The notes under the pieces were generated by a model. That model saw nothing but the letters and a program-made list of their open reading frames with translations, was not told where the DNA came from and did no database searches. This document shows positions 1 to 10,772 of a stretch of 64,000 nucleotides of DNA, in pieces. How positions within the stretch are numbered: the stretch's first letter is position 1; each line of letters begins with the position of its first letter. The position numbers and the translations under genes were made by a program. The stretch lies in the NCBI RefSeq assembly GCF_032884065.1, contig NW_027062662.1, positions 860,552 through 924,551 of the forward strand, read 5' to 3'. The DNA comes from Artemia franciscana (Eukaryota; Arthropoda; Branchiopoda; Anostraca; Artemiidae).

Positions 1-1050
1 CTCCCAAACACAGAATTATAAATGTTCCTCTTCCCTCCGAAAACTAAACAATGCATGAAAGTTACAGCTTTATCCTGAAATTCGGAGACAAGACAGAGTG
101 GACCCCCCCCCCTCTCCCTCTTTCGGTCTTCATTTCTCTCCATATCTCTACCTCCCTTTTTTCAATCATTTTTTATTCCATGTTTTAAAATTTTGTATTT
201 TCAATTTAGCTCTTAAATAGCGTGTATCTTCCCCTTCTTTAAAAACAAGAGTGCCTTTGTGGGAATGAGTGACTTGCATTTGTTGCACATTCTTTTTGTT
301 GCAATATAACTTGTCGAGAAAGAAACTGATGCTTCCTTTCAGAAATATCTGCTTTGTTTTTTCGTTTTCACTGAAAACTTCTCGCTTGGCTTTCCATTTT
401 CTTCTTCTGTTTCAGCAAACGTGGGCTTTTCAATCGAGACTATTCACCCCTTTTCCTTTTGATTCACTCTGTGAGCTGAACAGACCTATTGAATTGGTTG
501 ATTTTTATATATCTAGAATCTGCTTAGATTTCTTTCAGTAAGTCTTTGCTTCTAGGAGTTAAAACATAAGAGGATAAACATTGAGTTTGTGCTCTGTGTG
601 CAGGTATAGTCAGCTAGACTTTTAACTGATAGTGGGACTTTGTTGTGTTTGAAACACTTTAACAGTTTACATTGCAGGCATCACCTTATTACATTCAAAT
701 AGTCAATAGTCAATTGTTTCATTTTTTAAATTACAATACCTGCAAAGAGAGGAAGAGGGAAATGAGCCACTTGAATTAGTGAACAGATATGAAAATGGCC
801 AGAAATTTAAACAGACCGAATTCTTTTTTCTTTATTCCTTGTTTTTCTTTTTCTTATTCTTCCTTTTATTGATGGGATTTTTCTTTCTTCATTTTTGTTT
901 TTAATTTTCAACGAATACCATAGGAACAAATGGAACAAAATAGGAAAATAGATAAAGATAACAAAAGAAACTTCCAAGAAAGCGAAAAAGAATAACAAAA
1001 GAAAGAGGAGGTGCCAGATACCGGTCAGATAGGAGAACATCCACAGGGTC
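1..1050. other. Intergenic or intronic AT-rich DNA, nothing recognised
   Basis: No exon, RNA gene or transposon signature was recognised. The stretch is T/C-rich near 100-250 and A-rich after 930. The short open frames have low-complexity Phe/Leu-rich translations, as expected by chance in AT-rich DNA. It may lie in an intron of the zinc-finger gene that starts further right, but nothing shows this directly. Confidence 0.5.
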
Positions 1051-1057
1051 ACTACTT

Positions 1058-1437
1058 ACTTACAGCACAGAGCCGCTAGTAGCGAGCGCAGGGACACGAT
1101 ATATGGCTAGTTCACGTCAAGGGTCATAACTCCTTGGGGTTTTTTTCTGACAGACTGGCTTGAACCGTGGTCACCAGTTTCCAGTTGGTTTTTGTCCATA
1201 GCGTCGTTGCAGAGGGTGATTGTGTTTTTTTTGGGGATAAGTACAGCTCATCACAGCACAGAGCAGCTAGCGGTGAACGCAGAGACACGATATATGGCTA
1301 GTTTCTTGACTATGTTCACGTCAAGGGCTACAACTCCTTTGTGGTTGTCTGACAGACAGGTTTGAACCGTAGTCACCAGTTCTCAGTTGGTTTTTGTCCA
1401 TAGCGTCGTTGCAGAGGGTGATTGTGTTTTCTTGGGA
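1058..1437. repeat. Tandem duplication, about 190-bp unit, two copies
   Basis: A segment starting near an ACAGCACAGAGC motif (about 1062 and 1254) occurs twice in direct orientation. Shared blocks include the GACACGATATATGGCTAG stretch, the ACGTCAAGGG block and the TAGCGTCGTTGCAGAGGG block. The copies differ by small indels and substitutions, so the duplication is not recent. No coding potential was seen. Confidence 0.8.
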
Positions 1438-1539
1438 TAGGTTTTTCCACTTTTCTTTTCAGACAATTTCTAAAACCTCGGTGACTTTCGGCAGACGGGT
1501 CTCGAGGCTCGTTAGAATTTTCTGTAGAGCTCTTTTTCA

Positions 1540-2644
1540 TTCGATATGTTTTTGAAGGTGCTGAGGTGATTTACGAGTAAATCGTTCTAAACATACGATA
1601 AAGAGAAAAAAATTGTTAAATGACCACATGCAACAGCCATATAAATAATGTTTTAAAAAAAAATTGAAGGCTACATTAAACCAAAGACAGACAGAATTGA
1701 AGTCAAATGATATTTGAATAGTAATACGACCAAAAACCACTATAAATACATAAATGAAACGCAAAACGAACAAAAATTACAATGAATAGCCAAGACATAC
1801 TTAAATTGAGCAGAAGCTACAATAATTAAAGAGTATGGCTAATTTACTCGTAAATCACTTCAGCACCTTCAAAAACATACCGAATGAAAGAGTTGGAGGT
1901 TCAGCTAGGCGCCCCAACGCGGCAGGCTTCTATATATGGATCTTCATTGTCGCTTGTGTCGTATTCTAACTGTTCAGACATTCTGTTCTAACTGTCCTGA
2001 CATTCTGTTCTAGCATTCTGACATCATTGTCACTTTTAATTGTTTCTCTTTTTTATTTATTTATTTTTTTTGTTCTCTTTTCTTTTTCCATTTATTTTTT
2101 ATTTTTTTCAAGAAGATAGTGTAACAGACAGACAGACAGACAGACGGAACATTTTTATTTATATAGATTTAACTGTCAATCCACAGTCATCTGTTTTTTT
2201 CTGTAGTCTTGGTTATTATGGCAATTTTTGTTTGTAGGGATCTTATGAGAAATATATCACAAAAATCGGAATGAAACTGTTTTTAGTAAAGGTCAAATTA
2301 CGTTTTAAACTTAAAAGGGCACAGGAGGCGTTAGCCATACTCCTTAATTATTGTAGCTTCTGCTCAATTTCAGTTTGACTTGGCTATTCATTATAATTTT
2401 TGTTCGTTTTGCGTTTCATTTATATATTTATAGTGGTTTTTGGTCGTATTACTTATTCAAATATCATTTGACTTAAATTCTGTCTGTCAGAATGCCAGAA
2501 CAGAATGTCTGAACAGTTAGAATACGACACAAGCGACAATGAAGATCCATATATAGAAGCCTACTGCGTTGGGGCGCCTAGCTGAACCTCCACGTGTTGC
2601 TGTGGTGCGCAGTACCACAGTAACACGTGGCAAGGGTCAGCTAG
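1540..2644. mobile_element. Composite inverted-repeat element with Helitron-like 3' end
   Basis: Block A (about 1685-1842) recurs inverted at about 2333-2490. Block B (about 1893-1990) recurs inverted at about 2491-2590. Block C (about 1540-1585) recurs inverted at about 1845-1893. At 2590-2630 there is a long hairpin with arms of about 17 bases and a loop of about 7, followed by ten bases and CTAG at 2641-2644 before a T. This matches the known Helitron 3' end (hairpin, then CTRR). A GACAGACAGACAG run with TATATAGA near 2122-2168 resembles an inverted Helitron 5' end. No transposase remains, so this looks like nested non-autonomous copies. Confidence 0.55.
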
Positions 2645-2699
2645 TATATTCTGATATTCATTCCTGTAAGTCTCGACAATTTTCGAATTATTCAAGTTG

Positions 2700-3060
2700 T
2701 AAAAGAGGCAACATTTAAACTCTTCTAAATATACGCAACAGAAAAAAAATCGTTGAATGACCACACGCAACAGCCATATAAATAACTAAGAATGACCACA
2801 AACATTTTCTGTGAATTCAGAGTTTTCTGTCGATGTTTGGTCGTCTTGGTATCTTCTTTCTTTGTCTAGAAATGGATTGAGAATTTGGTATAAATCCCAA
2901 AAATTCGGTAGAAGTCGAAAAACTGCTTTTGATATGCAGGAATTAACTAGACACCCTTTGCTTGAGAAGGTCCGTTTCTTCCACTGCGCCGTAACCTTGG
3001 AGTAATGTGAGCAAAAGGAAGGTTGTATTTAGAAGCAAAAGACTCCCTCTTTCTACTTAT
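2700..3060. other. Repeat remnant and unassigned DNA
   Basis: Bases 2700-2790 repeat, in direct orientation, the region near 1580-1650 (shared GACCACA, GCAACAGCCATATAAATAA). The remainder to 3060 has an open frame without recognisable domains, and no convincing splice-bounded exon was found. Confidence 0.5.
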
Positions 3061-3390
3061 TACAATTTTAATCGTAAAATGGTAATATAAATAGAATAAT
3101 GAAAATATGGTAAAACAAAGAGAGAAGAAAGTAAATATTGTTGAATTATTAAAGTAAAAATCATGTTACTTATCAAGTTGCTGTTGTTAGCAGCAAATTC
3201 CCTGAAAGAGGATTTGCTATTAATAAAAAGGTGGAGCTACTAGTTAAATATGCTTCTAGTTAAAAAGGTGAAACTATTAGTAAAAAGGCGAGGCTACTAG
3301 TTAAAAAGGGGGCGCTACTAGTTCAAAAGTTGGCGCTATTAGTAAAAAGCGGGACTACTAGCTAAAACGACGGGCCTACTAGTTATTCCT
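3060..3390 (+). repeat. AT-rich unit plus short TACTAGTTAAAAA minisatellite
   Basis: Bases 3066-3240 closely match 7570-7740: an AT-rich unit containing TAATATAAATAGAA and GAATTATTAAAGTAAAAATC. Each copy is followed directly by an array built on GCTACTAGTTAAAAAGG. Here the array is short (about 3230-3385); near 7.7 kb it is expanded. This is a duplicated intronic module either side of the first zinc-finger exon. Confidence 0.75.
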
Positions 3391-3606
3391 GTCGTATTAT
3401 AACCTGTCGAGTTTGGCCCTTAGAGGCATTTTGAAAAGATGTCTTTGCTTATCTTAAAAAATGATATTCTGAATATTGTCAATATCTTCTTATCCTTTTG
3501 ATGGAGGTGAAAGGATTAACACTCCTTTTGTAAGGGTTGGACCTCGGTGCACCTGTACAAATATACCAATCCGGATATAAATCCTATTTATTGAACAAAT
3601 TTTTAG

Positions 3607-3804
3607 ATGGTCCAAAATGCTGCACAAGAAGGACATACCTGCACTACATGTGGGAAAACGCTAAAGTTAAGGCGCTCCTTGAATCGGCATATGAGAGACG
3701 TTCACGGAAAAGACAAAACCGAGAGACAAAGTATCAAGAAAGAAGTTCAGCATAAATCCCAAATCCCTGTTAACAATGGCCTGGACCCTGTCAATCAACA
3801 ACAG
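3607..3804 (+). CDS. C2H2 zinc-finger gene, internal exon A
   Basis: Exon inferred from a TTTTAG acceptor ending at 3606 and a CAG|GTAGTT donor after 3804. It holds exactly 66 codons (phase 0 to phase 0). The translation carries a classical C2H2 finger: Cys-x2-Cys, then twelve residues including a hydrophobic core, then His-x4-His, with the consensus-like string LNRHMRDVHG. A lysine-rich linker and a Gln-rich end follow. Such fingers usually bind DNA in the nucleus. The exon begins with an ATG triplet, but the acceptor just before it makes an internal exon more likely than a start. A second finger of similar style lies in exon B at 7246, and the phases join without a frameshift. The family member was not identified. 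Confidence 0.7.
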
Positions 3805-3913
3805 GTAGTTTTCAGTTTTCTTCTTCTTCTTCTTTATAAAAATAATTTTATTGATAATGGCTATGGTAGTCCAGAATATATTACAGCTTGCTGCTGCAAT
3901 GGTGCTGCTGCTA

Positions 3914-3916
<3 letters not shown>

Positions 3917-3969
<53 letters not shown>
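3917..3969 (+). repeat. Poly(A) tract, about 53 bases
   Basis: An uninterrupted A run follows a short CTGCTGCTAATAAAA sequence about 110 bases after the exon A donor. It could be the tail of a retroposed fragment, but no flanking target duplication was identified. The length may be affected by assembly. Confidence 0.8.
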
Positions 3970-3971
<2 letters not shown>

Positions 3972-5095
3972 ACAACCATTTATTAAACAGTGACATATAG
4001 TAAGGTACGAATGATTTTGAGAAGGGAATTACGCATACAGTAGGCGGATGTAAAGAAAGTGTGAAACACCTGTACAGACAAATTTCTAAATCAAATTTCT
4101 GACCCTGAAAAGAGTATTGCCGTATTTGCAGCTGTGTCAATTAGAGAGGTGGGGGGGGGGTAAACTGTGTCATCCCTAGATTTTGTAAAATATTTTTGGG
4201 GTATTTCCATTGAAAGTTTTTTTTTTAATTTTCATTGACAAAATTGAAAAAATGATAACCCCTCTTTGATTCTAGAAAATACATATTCTCTCTCTTCCCC
4301 TAATTTTTTGTTAATTGACGTATTAGAAGGAAATTAGGTAGTGGGAGTTTCATACGAAAGAACTCTAGTTCAAGGCGGATCTCGCAAAGATTCAAAAAGT
4401 AAATGAAGTGAAAAATGAATGTATCTGCCTAATTTACATTATATTTGTATTACCATATTATATTTTATATAATAATATAATTAAATTTTATATTATCTTT
4501 CGTATTTTGTTCACCTTTTATTTACCCTCTACTACTATTTACTCCTGAAACTTCAGCTTGCTTTGAGTAACTCCTTAAACAGAGGAATACAATTTAAAAC
4601 ACAGAAGAAAGGAAAGAAAAAGAAAAAAAACTACATTTGCTCAACTCCTGGTCGCAACAACCATTCCAAAAAACTCACTCGATCTGCCAACACACCGAAA
4701 ATTAAATCGTTAGTGACGGTTAATGCGTCACTTGTGATGATTTAGAAGGTGCTCTGTTCAGTGGCATTATTTGACGAAAATTTCAGCGAAAAAACTATAA
4801 CAAAGCTACTAAAGGGACGGTAGTTGTAATGGAAATAATCAAAGGCTCATAACTTGTATAAGTGTCATATAGAATTATTTCGATAGCACTTTGCTGTTGA
4901 ATAATACTGAGAAGATATTCTTTGCTTACGATTACAAAGATGTACAGTCTATCAAGTTGAATGATATCATCAACTGCTATCAATACAAGTACATTGGTAT
5001 AATTTTAGATAAAGGGGAAATATTGAGAAAATATTTTGCGAAACGCAAGAAAACAGAGTAAGGTTCTGACTTCCCAAATTAGAAAGCAGTTGATA
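3970..5095 (+). other. Unassigned intronic DNA with a possible LINE remnant
   Basis: Most of the stretch is AT-rich and featureless. At about 4889-5000 a plus-strand frame reads a short segment ending in YKYIGIILDKG. This resembles the YLGVILD-type segment found in the RT-thumb region of many non-LTR retrotransposons. It is short, has no start, and is interrupted on both sides, so it is at most a fossil. Confidence 0.3.
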
Positions 5096-5098
5096 AAC

Positions 5099-5450
5099 GT
5101 GTTTTGTATGTTTAATATGAATATGTTTTTATCTGCATAATATGTAATGACTTTATTTACATAATAAACAAAACATGTCCACATATATTATGTATATAAA
5201 TACATGTATAATTATAAACATATTATTTTATATACATAAAATATGTTTTTATTCAGGAACAATCAAGTTTTATTTTCACTTTTGTATGTTTAATATGAAT
5301 ATGTTTTTATCTGCATATTATGTAATGACTTTATTTACATAGTAAACAAAACATGTCCACATATATTATGTATATAAATACATATATAATTATAAACATA
5401 TTATTTTATATACATAAAATATGCTTTTACTCAGGAAGTTTTATTTTCAC
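5099..5450 (+). repeat. Tandem duplication, 179-bp unit
   Basis: The block that starts TTTGTATGTTTAATATGAAT at about 5102 recurs at about 5281, giving a 179-bp period. The copies are nearly identical through ATTATGTATATAAATACAT to about 5440. The high identity suggests a fairly recent event. The sequence is non-coding. Confidence 0.85.
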
Positions 5451-7240
5451 TTTCCTTGGTACTTCAAATTAATCAGTGAATAAGTCGAAAGTTTCCAAGC
5501 TCATTTTTATTTACAGCTAATGTATAAACGAAATAATAATATAACGAAACGTTCTATAATAATATAATGTTATATCTTTATATGATAATGTAACGAAATA
5601 ATATATAAACCAAATATACAATAGAAAATATTGAACATGAAATAAAATTGCCAAAATGAAAAATCAAACTGGAAAACGAGAACTAGAAATACAGTAAAGC
5701 AAATAAAACGGAAAGGTTTGGCAGCCAATGAATATAAAACATAAGGGTAAAATGGGTAAAAATTAGTTAAATGAGCAAGGCTAAATTTCTCGGTAGATTG
5801 TTGCTAAATACGGACGAAGCTGTGTTTAATTTTGGAAAAAAAAAATCAAAAACTAAATAACTGTATATGGGGGGGGGGGAGATTTTGTTAAAAATTGAGT
5901 TGTCAATTTTGTCTGGTTTTAAAATATACCCTATGTTTATATAAAATATGTTTGTATAAAATATTGCCTATGTTTTTAAAATATAGGCTGTATGTTTGTG
6001 CAAGTCTTCACTTAATAAAACCAAACAATAAGATATAATTTTTACCCTCTTTGGTACTTTAATCGGTAAATAAACAAGTAGAGAATTTTTTGAGTTTTTT
6101 TTTCAACTAATATAAATGAAGAATAAACAGCTAGAAAATATTTCACATGTAGTAAAATCGCCTTTATTATGAATCGAGCAGGAAACAGAACCAAAATTAA
6201 AGTAAATGAAACAGAGGGGGCCAATTAACATAAAACGCTAATGGTAAAAGGGATTAAAGGATTAAAAAAAAGAAGAAACAGACTGTTTTCAAGGAGCTTG
6301 GTATTAAAGGGGACCAAGGCGACCTTAGAACGAAATTTGTTTTTATGTGTTGAGAATGGGTTTTGGAGGTGTCAGTCAATGAATTTAGTTTCTTAAATCA
6401 AGTATTTCACAAAAAAAAGAAGAAGCAAAATAAATATATCCTCCATATTAAATTTTAGTTAAATTTTAGCTTAAGTTTAAATTTTGTCTAAATTCTTTAA
6501 AGACGACTCCTGAAACACAGAGTCGTTTAATTAGAACAATAAGTAACTTTGTTAGAAGTTCCAGAAAGCTTTGGCGTGAAGAGCAAGGTGTTGAGGAGAG
6601 GGAAACTCCACTCATATACGTAAAAACTTCTGTTCATTTAAGTTTTAATGTTGCTCCTTACTTTAGTTGGAAAAACCTTGTTTTTTTTTTATTTAATTTT
6701 AATTCAAACATATACCCAAAAATACACACACAAATCAAAGCCCAAAAGACTAATCACAAGACTCTACATTTGAGAATCTAATTTTTAATGGAAAAGTCCT
6801 TCGTATGAAGTTTTGCGGTTATTGGTACTAACAGGACCCAGATTAAAAGGAAAATGTGGGTGGAAATCAATAAATAAATAAGCTAAGACGTGTGGCATCA
6901 AACAGCCTAAGGAGGTGGGTCTTTCCTTAGAAGGTGTAGTTATGTTCGGGATATAAAAGATTAATATTCAAATTTTATGGAGAAAACCGTTAATAAGGAC
7001 AATTAATTGTCCTTATTTATTGACGCAGTCAATCGTGGCAACACCGACGAAAACATGTTACTGCACTAAAAACTTCCTAATTTTCAAACAACCAAAACAA
7101 GAAACTTGAAACTCACGGTTTTCAAACACGAATAAACCTACGATGTGTCTGGAGCACAGATTTTTTTTTTTTTTAATTGTCTTTGGCACTTTAACAAGAA
7201 CACTAAAAATTATCTCCAACAATAATATTTTTATTATTAT
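5451..7240. other. Long non-coding stretch, AT-rich, partial interspersed repeat
   Basis: No exon was found. Bases about 6500-6690 contain wording of the interspersed family also seen at 19970-21470 and 62140-63780 (a variant of the AAAACTTCTGTTC-TTTAAGTTTTAATG block). Bases 5500-6240 are a run of A/T-rich sequence with two related pieces around GAAACAGAAC / AATTAACATAAAACG. Otherwise nothing was recognised. Confidence 0.45.
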
Positions 7241-7245
7241 TTTAG

Positions 7246-7432
7246 CAGCCTCAAAAGCCATGTAAGACGTACACGTGTACAAGATGTGGTGTAACAGTCA
7301 AGTCCTCATGGTCCTTAACCCGACACACAAGGAACGTGCATGGCGAGGGCAAAATAGCTTGTCTCAACCAAGGCTGCCCTCTTTTGTTCACAGCTAAACA
7401 GGCTATGATTCGCCATTATGGAGAATGCAGAG
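7246..7432 (+). CDS. C2H2 zinc-finger gene, internal exon B
   Basis: The acceptor TTTTAG ends at 7245 and the donor is AGAG|GTAAGT, a near-perfect 5' splice site, after 7432. The exon is 187 bases, phase 0 to phase 1, and joins exon A in frame. The protein has a C2H2 finger (Cys-x2-Cys, then WSLTRHTRNVHGEGK), with the same spacing and a closely similar finger end to exon A. A second, weaker finger follows (Cys-x4-Cys, twelve residues, His-x3-Cys), so it ends as a C2HC rather than a C2H2 site. Repeated fingers with linkers point to nucleic-acid binding. No further domain identifies the gene. Confidence 0.75.
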
Positions 7433-7569
7433 GTAAGTGGGAAAATGAAACTAAGATTAGATAAAAAAAAAACTTAACGAAGCATCTGTGGGGCCAGGTT
7501 TAGTGTGAGAAGTCACATGTTGTCGTGAAACATCCTTCTCAAAAATTAAATGAAAAATAAAACAGCATA

Positions 7570-8645
7570 ATCATAAAAATGGTAATATAAATAGAAAAAA
7601 AGAAAATATTATAAAACAAAGAGTGAAGGAAGCAAATGTTGTTGAATTATTAAAGTAAAAATCGTGTTACTTTTCAAGTAGCTGTTACTAGTAGCAAATC
7701 TCCTGAAGGAAAATTTGCTGTTAATAAAAAGGCAGAGCTACTAGTTAAAAAAGTGAGGCTATTAGTAAAAATGCGGGGCTACTAGTAAAAAAGTCTGCTA
7801 GTTAAAAGGGCTAGGCTACTAGTTAATAAGGCGACTACTTAAAAAGGTGAGGCTGTTGGTGAAGACCGGGACTACAAGTTAAAAAGGCTGCTAGTTTAGA
7901 AGGCGGGGCTACTAGTAAAAGTGGCGGGCCTACTAGAAAAAATGCGGGGCTACTAGTAAAAAAGGCTGCTAGTTGCAAGGGTTGGGCTACTAGTTAAAAA
8001 GGCGACTACTTGAAAAGGTGAGGCTGTTAAAAACCGGGACTGCAAGTTAAAAAGGCTGCTAGTTTAGAAGGCGGGGCTACTAGTAAAAGTGGCGGCCTAC
8101 TAGAAAAAATGCGGGGCTACTAGTAAAAAAGGCTGCTAGTTGCAAGGGCTGGGCTACTAGTTAAAAAGGCGACTACTTAAAAAGGTGAGGCTGTTGAAAA
8201 CCGGGACTGCAAGTTAAAAAGGCTGCTAGTTTAGAAGGCGAGGCTACTAGTAAAAGTGGCGGCCTACTAGAAAAAATGCGGGGCTACTAGTAAAAAAGGC
8301 TGCTAGTTGCAAGGGCTGGGCTACTAGTTAAAAAGGCGACTACTTAAAAAGGTGAGGCTGTTAAAAACCGGGACTGCAAGTTAAAAAGGCTGCTAGTTTA
8401 GAAGGCGGGACTACTAGTAAATGTGGCGGCCTACTAGAAAAAATGCGGGGCTACTAGTAAAAAAGGCTGCTAATTACAAGGGCTGGGCTACTAGTTAAAC
8501 AGGTGACTACTTAAAAAGGTGAGGCTGTTAGTAAAAACCGGGACTGCAAGTTAAAAATGCTGTTAAAAAGGCTAGTTTACTAGTAAAAATGGTGGGGCTA
8601 CTTTAAAAAGGCGGGGCTACTAGTTAAAAAGGCTGCTGCTTAAAA
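7570..8645 (+). repeat. AT unit and 167-bp higher-order minisatellite
   Basis: Bases 7570-7740 copy the unit at 3066-3240. From about 7740 to 8640 there is an array whose small unit is roughly GGCTACTAGTTAAAAA. These are organised into a larger 167-bp unit: the GGCTGCTAGTT landmark falls at about 7798, 7964, 8131, 8298 and 8465. The middle copies are almost identical and the edges decayed. It lies in the intron after exon B. Confidence 0.9.
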
Positions 8646-9690
8646 AGGTGTGGTTATTGGCTTCCCTTTCTGGCATACACTTATGTAATTTTTTTACAAA
8701 AATTCGTCAGAGATGCAAACCAATGAAATTAGATTACCAATAACAATGAAAATTAAATCTTATCTTTTGAATTGGCTACATGAAAACTTACACTATCACA
8801 TATGTCTTTACAAAACAAGGAAAAATTGAGACTTCAAATTTAGTGAAAAAAAAACCGACATAGCAATTCAGGAATTTCTACTTTTATGAAAAAAAGGCAT
8901 CAAAAAAAGAAAACGTTGGTGAAATCCAGAAAAAAGCACTAAAATGAAAAAAATAAAAAAATAAATAAATAAAAAAAGCACTAAAAGCACTTAAATGATA
9001 TCAAATGCCTTGGGAAGGGGTATTCTTTCTTTCAGTGTGTAGTTGTTTTGGGAATTCAACTGATTTTCAATATTTGAATTTTTACGAAGGAGAAACGTCA
9101 AAATTCAACGGATTAGTTCTTCTTATTTGTTTTCACTGTTCAACTTGGTAGCACTGACAAAAGTGTGAATTTTGCCTTAAAACTTAATTCTGTAAGAATA
9201 ATTTTGTAAGAAACGAAAGAAAAATTCAAGCATCAATAAACTTTAGATGGGTGCAAAGGGTAAAAAAGTTTAATTTTTATGTTTTTAGTAATTTGATAAT
9301 ATCTTTTGTCTACAGGATTTCTCATCTTCTTTTTGATTTAACAGTTTAAATGAGGATGTGGTTTCAAAGACTCTGTAGCCAAAAATATCCTTGATGAAAA
9401 AAGGTCACGACAACGACAATGGCACGACAACGGCAGTGTTGTCGTGACGTGTTGAAAAAGAAATATAAAAATTAGTAAGAATGATTTTAATACATTGCGG
9501 TTGTAGAAAGGCTAAAAAAACATTAACAAAAGTGTATTTTACCGTAATTTTACTGACCCCTGTAACCTATTTTACGTGATTTACGTAATTTATGTATTTT
9601 TCCTATTTTATCGGTATCTTACATATTTTACTGAGATATTTTACGCCGCTTTGCAATTTTTAGAGCACAAAAGCGTGAATAGGCTTGCAG
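8646..9690. other. Unassigned intronic DNA
   Basis: No exon or transposon was recognised. Bases about 9035-9240 resemble 14370-14540: both have an imperfect GGGATTCAAC block, then TTTTCAC-GTTCAAC-TGG-AGCACTGAC wording. A weaker match lies near 6990-7070. This is a small dispersed repeat of unknown type. Confidence 0.45.
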
Positions 9691-9694
9691 AAAA

Positions 9695-10050
9695 AGGATT
9701 CAATATGATCTTGTTTTGTGTATAGCTGTGTTCCCCGTTTTAAAAGATAATTTTGACGTTTTAAAATATGACGTGTTAAAATATGATCTTGTTTTGGGTA
9801 TAGTTGTGTTCCCAGATGATTTTGACGTTTTAAAATATGACGTGTAAAATATGGTCTTGTTTTGGGTATAGCTGTGTTCCCCGTTTTAAAAGATGATTTT
9901 GACGTTTTAAAATATGACGTGTTAAAATATGATCTTGTTTTGGGTATAGCTGTGTTCCCCGTTTTAAAAGATGATTTTGACGTTTTAAAATATGACGTGT
10001 TAAAATATGATTTTGTTTTGTGTATAGCTGTGTTCCCCGTTTTAAAAGGC
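9695..10050 (+). repeat. 78-bp tandem repeat, about 5 copies, open on both strands
   Basis: Units start around 9721, 9797 (shortened), 9867, 9945 and 10023, with an exact 78-bp spacing in the last copies. Key words are TTTTGGGTATAGCTGTGTTC and GATGATTTTGACGTTTTAAA. Because 78 is a multiple of three, stop-free frames persist on both strands: plus 9862-10089, minus 9660-10322. The repetitive translations look like by-products of the period rather than a gene. Confidence 0.9.
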
Positions 10051-10772
10051 TGTCTGTCTGATTTAGGTCTCTTGTTATCAGAACAATAAAATGTATTAAA
10101 GTACAGATAATTATAATTTTGAAATGTTATCTGAAATAAAATTACATTAGTTCTGTGAACTGTTAAAGACAGAAAGGGCTGCAAGTAGGATTGACAAACA
10201 AGAAAAAAAACTAAATAGCCGAGAAAAAAGAGGGCAATGTCAGCCGGTGGACATAGAAGAAGCGAAAATATTGAGGCAGATATTTCGTCTGGAACTTCGG
10301 CCCAGGCGTCTTCAATGATCAAAAAAGTAGGAAAACTAACCTTGTGACTTATATCTAACGAAGCAGAAGAAAGACTGAATCAAACAAACCAAAAAAAAAA
10401 GCCTGAATAAATTAAAAAATATTAAAGCAATAATTCCCTGCTTAATGATTCTACTTAGCTTGTCTACTGACCTAATTTTTATTAAAAGTGTGGTCAGATG
10501 ATCTTAATTTGAACTGATGAAAAATGTTATTTGAATTCTTTAATTTTAAGTTATTGCAAATTGGGTTTATAGGAATATCTGCTGTATCTCTATTGAAAGC
10601 AAGGTTACTATTTACGGATTTTTTTTTTCTAATTACAATTGCCATCCTAAAAGAACATGGGAAGCCATATGCTTCAAAAATTAAAGTTGTCTCATCAGGA
10701 AGAACTATATGGTCTGAATTTTCGACAATTTCGAAGGCGAAAGCAGAATCAGTATGCTCATTTTTATTTAAA

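Noticed and set aside
3667..4140. Minus-strand 157-codon frame
   Set aside because: It runs through the poly(A) tract (poly-Phe) and over the opposite strand of zinc-finger exon A.
7700..8640. CRISPR-like array
   Set aside because: Units are contiguous with no unique spacers, and the window is clearly eukaryotic; it is a minisatellite.
9660..10322. Minus-strand frame of 220 codons
   Set aside because: Its length comes from the 78-bp repeat, which keeps frames open on both strands; the translation is repetitive and matches no family.
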